From contig NZ_OY781884.1 in assembly GCF_963677155.1 (NCBI RefSeq), positions 4,088,501 to 4,152,500 of the forward strand: a DNA stretch of 64,000 bases. Reading direction: 5' to 3'. This document shows, one piece after another, positions 58,224 to 64,000 of this stretch. Position numbers and translations under genes: made by a program. The number at the start of each line of letters is the position of its first letter. The stretch's first letter is position 1. The stretch comes from an uncultured Draconibacterium sp. (GTDB taxonomy: Bacteria > Bacteroidota > Bacteroidia > Bacteroidales > Prolixibacteraceae). The notes beneath the pieces were generated by a model. That model saw only the letters and a program-made list of their open reading frames with translations, did not search any database and was not told the origin of the DNA.

Positions 58224-58959
58224 AGATGAAAAACATACGGCAAATCGTTTAATTTCTTTGCTTAAGAATTACCAAAGTGATATTGAAATACTTGATGTGC
58301 TGGATTCGGTAAAATCTGCTGTTAATTGGTTTTCTGCTCACCGCCAGCCCGATCTGATTTTTCAGGACATTGAGCTAAACGATGGGCAATGCTTCGAGAT
58401 TTATCAGCAAATTAAGACAGAGGCTCCCATTGTTTTCACCACGGCTTATCAGCAATATGCACTTCGGGCATTTGAGTTACACAGCATCGATTACCTGGTA
58501 AAACCATACGACAAAAAGGATATTAAACGGGTAATGGAAAAGTTTGAAAAATACGGAAGCATATTTCGGGCAAACGAGGTAAGCATGATGAAGTTGCTAA
58601 TGGCAAATAAAGAAACACCATGGAAAAAACGTTTGCTGGTGCGGGCCGGAGACATGTATAAAAGTTTGAATGTTTCCGATATTGCCTATTTTCAATCGGA
58701 AGATGGGCTGAGCTTTGCCTATACAGAAGATAATAAACGTTATCCGCTCGACCAGACTTTAAATGAATTAAACCAGGCTTTAAATCCCGATGATTTTTTT
58801 CGGGTTAACCGGAATTGTATTGTTAGCCACTCGTGTATTGTAAAAGTTTCGGCCTGGTTTAACAGCCGGCTAAAATTAGTGTTACAGCCAAATTCTGCTG
58901 AAGAAGTTGTTGTGAGCCGCGAGCGGGTAAAAGATTTTAAGAAATGGATGGGGGGATAA
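58204..58959 (+). CDS. LytTR-family response regulator
   Basis: 251 residues. The receiver domain (about 1-120) starts ILIIEDEKHTANRL and has the phosphorylation site Asp55 in LIFQDIELNDG. The LytTR DNA-binding domain (about 145-250) shows LLVRAGDMYKSLNVSDIAYF, RYPLDQTLNELNQAL and FFRVNRNCIVSH. It is the last of six overlapping genes. I infer it controls its own operon or another lipid/envelope set; no pair of LytTR-type direct repeats is evident upstream of the START gene. Confidence 0.94.
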   Translation: MKILIIEDEKHTANRLISLLKNYQSDIEILDVLDSVKSAVNWFSAHRQPDLIFQDIELNDGQCFEIYQQIKTEAPIVFTTAYQQYALRAFELHSIDYLVKPYDKKDIKRVMEKFEKYGSIFRANEVSMMKLLMANKETPWKKRLLVRAGDMYKSLNVSDIAYFQSEDGLSFAYTEDNKRYPLDQTLNELNQALNPDDFFRVNRNCIVSHSCIVKVSAWFNSRLKLVLQPNSAEEVVVSRERVKDFKKWMGG

Positions 58960-58986
58960 TTGAGAAGCTACTCATTTGGTTGAATT

Positions 58987-59826
58987 CTATATTACAGATA
59001 AGTCTATTTGTGTTATCGTTGCATGTCCTGATGTTGATTTTAGCAAGTTCAGGTATTCCGAGGGCGACATACCCATATAATGCTTAAACTCTTTAATAAA
59101 ATGCGATTGGTCGAAATATCCTGAATCCACAACAACATCAGTGAGTCGTTCCGGCGAATTTATTAGTGCTCTAACCGCTTTTCTGAATTTAATCAGTCGT
59201 TCGAATTTTTTGGCAGTAATTCCTAGTATTTTGTTGAAATTCCGGTTTAGTGTAGTATAGTTGGTTTTAGTTAGACTGCAAAAGGTTTGAATGTCAGATA
59301 AGTCTTCATTTGCTTTCAAAAACGAATAAAATTCCTTCACTAGTTTGGTTTCTTTTTCCCGTTTCGCACAGTAGGTATGATTCAGAAGTTGATAGGTGGC
59401 TTTAATTATTGCTTCATCGCCTGAAGCTGTTTTTATTTCCTCAATTAAATTCTCGTGGGCAGAATTTGTATAGGCAATATTTTTATTGATTAAGTCTTTA
59501 CCATTTAGTGGTACAAAAGGATAAAGCCCGTTGCCGTATAAACGTACTCCCAGGGCTTTTATGCCGGGTGGAAGCCTCAGGTAAACAGGTTTCAGCATAA
59601 TTCCTTCCAAACGGCTTTCTGTCATAAAATTTCCATTATGAAAATATCCTTTCTCATTTAGTAAGAAAATCCAGTCGATAAACTGATTAGGCGGAATAAC
59701 AATATTTACTTCTTTAGCAAACGTTTCAACAAACCAGAATGATTCTATACAACTCGTAAACTGCTCTGATTTGTAGTTTCGAAATGACAAATTTTGGGTT
59801 TCTATTTCAGTTGAAAGTTCTTTCAT
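58987..59826 (-). CDS. AraC-family transcriptional regulator
   Basis: 279 residues. The N-terminal half (about 15-165) looks like the beta-rich DUF6597-type domain seen in AraC-like regulators (CIESFWFVETFAKEV, IPPNQFIDWIFLLNEKG). The C-terminal part is a two-helix-turn-helix domain: LGITAKKFERLIKFRKAVR and SGYFDQSHFIKEFKHYMGMSPSEYL. The gene converges on the LytTR gene with 27 bases between the stops, and is divergent from the SDR gene at 60108 with a 281-base gap. It may control that SDR operon. No ligand can be read. Confidence 0.93.
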   Translation of the reverse strand: MKELSTEIETQNLSFRNYKSEQFTSCIESFWFVETFAKEVNIVIPPNQFIDWIFLLNEKGYFHNGNFMTESRLEGIMLKPVYLRLPPGIKALGVRLYGNGLYPFVPLNGKDLINKNIAYTNSAHENLIEEIKTASGDEAIIKATYQLLNHTYCAKREKETKLVKEFYSFLKANEDLSDIQTFCSLTKTNYTTLNRNFNKILGITAKKFERLIKFRKAVRALINSPERLTDVVVDSGYFDQSHFIKEFKHYMGMSPSEYLNLLKSTSGHATITQIDLSVI

Positions 59827-60107
59827 CCTTTCTGTAATTCAGTTTCAAAGTAAATAATTATTTAACGGAAAAAGATGGCTTTATTTTTACTGAACCGTAA
59901 AATCTTTTAACCTGTAGTATTGTGCACCTGACTTGTATTTATTGAAAGATGAATGGTTACGAACACGGCTTAAACAGTCCTTACCCGATGCATATAATTT
60001 GTTGGCGTTTAAAATTTACAATTCAACTATTTTGGTATGACTTATTTTTACAACGAAACGATGCATTTTATTTTGATGATTTTAGTCTCTTGTAAACAAG
60101 AATAGAA

Positions 60108-60971
60108 ATGGAAAACAAAACATGTTTAATTACCGGGGCAAATTCCGGAATCGGAAAACAAGCAGCTATTCAGTTGGCAAAAGCAGGATTCCTGGTTTTT
60201 GTTGGTGCGCGAAACCGGGAAAGAGGTTTGAGTGCATTGAAAGATATAAAAATGCAGTCGGAATCTGATACGGTTGAGTTACTGGAAATAGATTTGTCAT
60301 CAAAGAAATCAATTAAGGATGCAGCCAGTGAGTTAAACGAAAGATTAAATCATTTAGATGTGCTGATTCATAACGCAGCCGATTTTGACATAGCACGTAA
60401 AGAGGCTACTAAATCGGTTGACGGTATTGAAACCATTTGGGCGACCAATCATGTCGGGCCGGTTTTACTCACTAATTTAACACTCGATTTACTAAAACAG
60501 AGCGAACAGGGCCGAATTATCACCATCGCTTCTAAAGGATTGCTAATGCATCCCAATTTGACGATAGATTTGAAAGACCCCGAATTTGAGTTCCGAAAGT
60601 TTAGTGTGCCCAAAGCCTATTATCAATCGAAGCTTGCCCAGATAATGTACACCTACTGGCTGGTTGACCAGTTAAAAAATACAACGGTTACCGCCAATTG
60701 CATCCGTGTAACCAACGTTAAAGTGGATGTTAGTCGATACCCCGATATCTCGGCCTTTATTAAATGGGTTTATAAGCTGAAAAGCAAATCGGCACTTTCG
60801 CCCGAAGAAATGGCGCAAACTTACACATGGCTGGCGACTGCGCCCGAATTGGCCAATACAACAGGTAAATATTTCAACGAGAAAAAACAGGAAGTTCAGT
60901 CGTCGGTATACAGCCGGGAAAAGGAAAACATAGAAGCGCTGATGAACTTGTCGATGCAATACATCAAATAA
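60108..60971 (+). CDS. Short-chain dehydrogenase/reductase, retinol-dehydrogenase-like
   Basis: 287 residues. Cofactor motif LITGANSGIGKQAA, VFVGARNRERG (Arg suggests NADPH use), HNAADFD in place of the usual NNAG, and active-site YYQSKLAQ after the TIASKG strand. The pattern WATNHVGPVLLTNLTLDLL is typical of the retinol-dehydrogenase/WW-domain-oxidoreductase-like SDR group. Substrate unknown. It starts a probable operon: the next genes follow at 16, 20 and 29 bases. An AraC regulator is divergent upstream. Confidence 0.92.
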   Translation: MENKTCLITGANSGIGKQAAIQLAKAGFLVFVGARNRERGLSALKDIKMQSESDTVELLEIDLSSKKSIKDAASELNERLNHLDVLIHNAADFDIARKEATKSVDGIETIWATNHVGPVLLTNLTLDLLKQSEQGRIITIASKGLLMHPNLTIDLKDPEFEFRKFSVPKAYYQSKLAQIMYTYWLVDQLKNTTVTANCIRVTNVKVDVSRYPDISAFIKWVYKLKSKSALSPEEMAQTYTWLATAPELANTTGKYFNEKKQEVQSSVYSREKENIEALMNLSMQYIK

Positions 60972-60987
60972 TAAATTAAAGCAAAAT

Positions 60988-61545
60988 ATGAAATACGATA
61001 AAACAATTGCCGTTTTATTCGCAAGCTTAACGATTCTTTTCATTGTTTTAGCCCTGAACAACCAGTCGTTTTTCGAGTGGGTTTTCGAACGTCATCACAA
61101 TCAATTGAGTTGGTACATTCGGCCGCTGTTTTTAATTCCGTTTTGTTATTTCGCCTATAAACGTAGCTGGACTGGCGTAATGGCAACCGTTTTCGCCCTG
61201 TTCACAAGTATGTTCTGGTTTGCGAAACCCGAAGTTGTTAATGAGCAGGTAGTTGGGTTTTTGCAATACGAAAAAGAGTGGCTTACCAAATCCTGGGATA
61301 CCCGCGATGTATTGTTGGCTCTAACAGTACCATTTTCTTTCTTCCTGTTGGCTTTGGCTTTCTGGAAGAGAAGTTTATGGATGGGGCTCGCGGTTGTAAT
61401 ACTGATGGCAACCGGAAAAATATTTTGGAGCATTCAAAGTGCCGGCGAATCAGGAAAATCAATTATCATTCCTGCGGTATTGGGATTAGCACTTTGCTTT
61501 GGACTTATTTTATTGGGATTTAAACGTTTAGAAAAGAAAAAATAA
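60988..61545 (+). CDS. Polytopic membrane protein, function unknown
   Basis: 185 residues with about six hydrophobic helices (for example TIAVLFASLTILFIVLAL, VLLALTVPFSFFLLALAFW and VLGLALCFGLILLGF) and a lysine-rich C-terminus KRLEKKK. I recognise no family or catalytic motif. It is probably an inner-membrane protein co-expressed with the SDR gene 16 bases upstream and the T9SS cargo gene 20 bases downstream. Confidence 0.75.
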   Translation: MKYDKTIAVLFASLTILFIVLALNNQSFFEWVFERHHNQLSWYIRPLFLIPFCYFAYKRSWTGVMATVFALFTSMFWFAKPEVVNEQVVGFLQYEKEWLTKSWDTRDVLLALTVPFSFFLLALAFWKRSLWMGLAVVILMATGKIFWSIQSAGESGKSIIIPAVLGLALCFGLILLGFKRLEKKK

Positions 61546-61565
61546 CCCTTACAAACTGAATAACA

Positions 61566-62525
61566 ATGAAATTCAGAACACTTTTTATCCTTCTCGCATT
61601 CGTCAGTTCTTTTGTAATTGCCCAAACTCAGGTGCCAAATGGCGACTTTGAAAGCTGGACACTTTACCCGGAGGGTATATCCGGAGGAGGAGATTTTTAC
61701 ATGCCCGTATTGGCAGATGGTACAGAGGCAGGTCTTTATAACGCGGTAGGTAATGGATGGTGGCACGAAAACATGCAGAACGTAGCTGGGAGGTTTTATA
61801 ACAGCCAGGGGTACTTTTACAGGTACGAAGAAAGCGATGCCAATGGATACGCCCTAAAGTTATATGGAAGTGGACCATCAGCAAACGGATTTATTCGGTT
61901 TCGATGTGATGAAGTACCCAAAAGTCTGAAGGGATGTTACAAATTCTCGAACACCGGTTGCGACGAATTTACAATCTACGCCTATGCGGTAAATAGTGCA
62001 GATACCTTAACTCTTGGAGAGCTCCTTTCAGGGACAGTGCACAGTTCGGCCAATAGTTTTGTTGCCCCAATTACCGAATCTTTTCAGGATTTTGAAATTA
62101 ACCTTAGCGATTTTGAAGCTATTGATATTGATTACTTTGTGATAATGTTTAGTGCTCTCATGAATCATTCGTGTACTAAGACACTGCCTACTGGCGATGT
62201 CTTCACAAACGATCCGAATGGATATGCAGTGGTAGATGATTTAAAGTTGGTATACGACACGCCAACTTCGGTTGACGATGAATTCACAAAAAAAGATATT
62301 ATTGCATTTCCAAATCCAACCACGGGTTTAATCAATTTAAAAATTAGAGAAATAGGAGTTGATGCTAACATTCAGCTATTTGACCTTATTGGAAACAAGC
62401 TAATGGAGAAGTCGGCAGAAAGTGATGTGGAACAGATCGATTTAAAAAACTTTTCTTCAGGAGTTTATTTTTTGCACATTACGAAGGATATGAAAAAGAA
62501 GACAATTAAAATTGTAAAACAATAG
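61566..62525 (+). CDS. T9SS-exported protein with type A sorting tail, function unknown
   Basis: 319 residues. A signal peptide (MKFRTLFILLAFVSSFVIA) is followed by QVPNGDFESW, a common opening of secreted Bacteroidetes beta-sandwich proteins. Residues about 20-230 look like a jelly-roll, possibly of the PCMD-like carbohydrate group. The last 80 or so residues are a T9SS type A sorting domain (AFPNPTTGLINLKI, LKNFSSGVYFLHI, KIVKQ). It should be exported and anchored or released by the type IX system. No catalytic residues can be pointed to. It is third in the SDR operon. Confidence 0.82.
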   Translation: MKFRTLFILLAFVSSFVIAQTQVPNGDFESWTLYPEGISGGGDFYMPVLADGTEAGLYNAVGNGWWHENMQNVAGRFYNSQGYFYRYEESDANGYALKLYGSGPSANGFIRFRCDEVPKSLKGCYKFSNTGCDEFTIYAYAVNSADTLTLGELLSGTVHSSANSFVAPITESFQDFEINLSDFEAIDIDYFVIMFSALMNHSCTKTLPTGDVFTNDPNGYAVVDDLKLVYDTPTSVDDEFTKKDIIAFPNPTTGLINLKIREIGVDANIQLFDLIGNKLMEKSAESDVEQIDLKNFSSGVYFLHITKDMKKKTIKIVKQ

Positions 62526-62554
62526 GGAAGAGAGTTTGAATAAGCATTATTAAA

Positions 62555-62914
62555 ATGAAAATTGAAAAACATACGATTAAGGACACTGATGTTGCCGAGG
62601 TAATTTCAGATGATATTATAATTCAGAAAAATGAAGATGGTTTTGATTTGTTGGGAAACTTATATTACCAGGGCTTTGACAAAGTAATCATTCACGAAAA
62701 AAACATAACCCCGGATTTTTTCGATTTAAAGAATAAAATGGCAGGAGAAATCCTTCAAAAATTTTCCAATTATCGGGTAAGGCTTGCAATCGTTGGAGAT
62801 TTCTCAAAGTACCCGAAAAAAAGTTTGAAGGAGTTTATATACGAAAGTAACAAAGGTAAGCAGGTTAACTTTGTTTCTTCAGTAACTGAAGCCTTAAGTG
62901 TATTAACAACCTAA
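62555..62914 (+). CDS. DUF4180-family protein
   Basis: 119 residues, soluble, without a signal. The sequence follows the DUF4180 pattern (GNLYYQGFDKVIIHEKNITPDFFDLKNKMAGE at 34-65, RLAIVGDFSKYPKKSLKEFIYE). The family has no established function; it is found in many bacteria as a small stand-alone alpha/beta protein, similar in size to STAS-like regulators. It lies 29 bases after the T9SS cargo gene and may be in the same transcript. Confidence 0.82.
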   Translation: MKIEKHTIKDTDVAEVISDDIIIQKNEDGFDLLGNLYYQGFDKVIIHEKNITPDFFDLKNKMAGEILQKFSNYRVRLAIVGDFSKYPKKSLKEFIYESNKGKQVNFVSSVTEALSVLTT

Positions 62915-63023
62915 TGAATAATCCCGTAACAGAGATGGATTTAAGCTCAATAATAAATAGGCTGATATTGTTGTTTTGCACAAGTTCCTAAAATTAGCCA
63001 TTAACACAAAATAGCAATTGGAA

Positions 63024-63851
63024 ATGACTAAAAAACAAACGCTTGACAAGATGGAAAAGAGCACGCAAGATACCGGCAATATTGAGTTTGAATATGTTAA
63101 CAATATTCCAATAGCATTTTGCCGTCCGGATGAAAACAGGTCTAATAATTCAATAGCAGTTTGGTTGCCCTGGCTTGGCGGCGATAAAGAAACCGGTGCG
63201 AAAGAATTGCAAAAGCTGGCTTCACACGGTTATTTTGCTATAAGTATCGATCCATGGTTACACGGAGACAGAAGTGGCGATTTGCAGGAAGATGTAAGAA
63301 CGCTTGTATTTCAGGAATTCAGAAAATACATGTGGCAGATTTTAGGCATTACAACTCTGGATGTTTTCCGGGTTATTGACTGGGCTATTGATACATTTAA
63401 ACTCAATAAAAATGTTGTAGCGAGTGGGTTATCAATGGGTGGAGATATTGCTATTGCACTTGCAGGAATTGACGCGAGGGTAAGCAGAGTAGCTGCAATT
63501 GCCGCAAGTCCCAACTGGGAAAGGCCGGGAATGACAGATGTAATGGATGCAACGAAAATTATAAATCAAGGCGATTCAACAAATTTTGGCAAATGGCTTT
63601 ATAACAAGCTAAATCCAATGACCAATCTTAATTCTTTTGCTAGGCCATTGCAGATGCATATTGAACTTGGGGAGTTGGATACACACATAAATTCGCAGTG
63701 GATGTTTGATTTTAAAAACGGTTTAAGTTGCGATTATAAAAATGCGGAACACAATATCGAAATTGTAGTTAACAAGGGGTTTAATCATATATCATTACTA
63801 CAGAACGAAGAGATTATTGATAGAGCCGTGAATTATTTAATTGGTGAGTAG
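63024..63851 (+). CDS. Alpha/beta hydrolase of the dienelactone-hydrolase type
   Basis: 275 residues from the ATG at 63024; the frame can be read from a TTG at 63018. The core has VWLPWLGGDKETGAKELQKLA, YFAISIDPWLHGDRSG, the nucleophile Ser in ASGLSMGGDIAIALAG and a late NKGFNHISLLQ with the catalytic His. There is no export signal, so it is cytoplasmic. Family members hydrolyse esters, lactones or amides; the substrate is not evident. A 109-base gap separates it from the DUF4180 gene. Confidence 0.87.
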   Translation: MTKKQTLDKMEKSTQDTGNIEFEYVNNIPIAFCRPDENRSNNSIAVWLPWLGGDKETGAKELQKLASHGYFAISIDPWLHGDRSGDLQEDVRTLVFQEFRKYMWQILGITTLDVFRVIDWAIDTFKLNKNVVASGLSMGGDIAIALAGIDARVSRVAAIAASPNWERPGMTDVMDATKIINQGDSTNFGKWLYNKLNPMTNLNSFARPLQMHIELGELDTHINSQWMFDFKNGLSCDYKNAEHNIEIVVNKGFNHISLLQNEEIIDRAVNYLIGE

Positions 63852-63976
63852 CAAAATTTTCCATGCAGTAATTATCAATAAAATTCGTTTTTATATACTC
63901 TGTGTTTAAAATTTACAATGCAGTAAATTCAGTATAACATATTTTCGCCTACCAGAAACAAACAATACCAGAAACA

Positions 63977-64000
63977 ATGTTTAGAATGAAAATTAGCTGG
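63977..64000 (+). CDS. Possible start of a further gene, cut by window end
   Basis: An ATG at 63977, with another three codons later, opens a frame reading MFRMKISW to the window edge. Eight codons cannot prove a gene; it is listed only because an intergenic gap of 125 bases before a new start is normal here. Confidence 0.2.

Overview
The window is a stretch of Bacteroidetes chromosome, most likely from an environmental polysaccharide degrader of the Marinilabiliales/Prolixibacteraceae type (order-level guess, from gene content only). The support is three SusC/SusD pairs, a hybrid two-component sensor (HTCS), an ECF sigma/FecR pair, two secreted proteins with type IX secretion (T9SS) sorting tails, many lipoprotein signals, and A+T-rich intergenic DNA with TAnnTTTG-like promoter boxes. 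I see no rRNA, tRNA, CRISPR array, insertion sequence or prophage.

Region 1 (1-13.2 kb, all +): the end of a SusC receptor, a SusD-like lipoprotein and a DUF1735-type surface lipoprotein, the last two each carrying a related discoidin-like domain inserted near the C-terminus. Downstream are an HExxH lipoprotein (DUF6055/DUF4859-like), a large DUF5695 protein, an S9 dipeptidyl peptidase, a second HExxH lipoprotein and a Crp-type regulator. Peptidases beside a glycan-capture pair suggest a glycoprotein or proteoglycan target; this is inference.

Region 2 (14.0-24.1 kb, +): L-arabinose use. A GH43 lipoprotein with discoidin and LamG-like domains has its own promoter and terminator. It is followed by a Nudix-type AraR regulator, then araA, a sodium/sugar symporter, araD, araB and an aldose 1-epimerase, closed by a strong bidirectional terminator. 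A palindrome precedes araR, and stacked hairpins lie between araD and araB.

Region 3 (24.1-35.6 kb): a small secreted protein (-), then an ECF sigma factor, a FecR anti-sigma factor, an STN-containing SusC, a SusD, and a 1098-residue Asp-box beta-propeller protein with two GEVED domains and a T9SS tail. This is a trans-envelope-signalled uptake locus with no obvious glycosidase.

Region 4 (35.7-53.7 kb): an aldo/keto reductase and an HTCS on the minus strand. Divergently, a type B carboxylesterase, SusC, SusD, a SusE-position lipoprotein and a CBM48-CE1 esterase run to a long hairpin terminator; then a second CE1-like esterase and a GH3 glycosidase. Three esterases to one exo-glycosidase suggests acylated (for example feruloylated or acetylated) oligosaccharides.

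Region 5 (53.7-59.0 kb): a truncated methyltransferase remnant (-), then six tightly coupled genes: START/SRPBCC protein, DUF2062 membrane protein, SDR, extended-SDR epimerase/dehydrogenase, LytS-type kinase and LytTR regulator. This looks like a lipid-handling module with its own two-component system and is the best candidate here for an undescribed system.

Region 6 (59.0-64 kb): an AraC regulator (-), an SDR, an unknown six-helix membrane protein, a T9SS-exported protein, a DUF4180 protein and an alpha/beta hydrolase.
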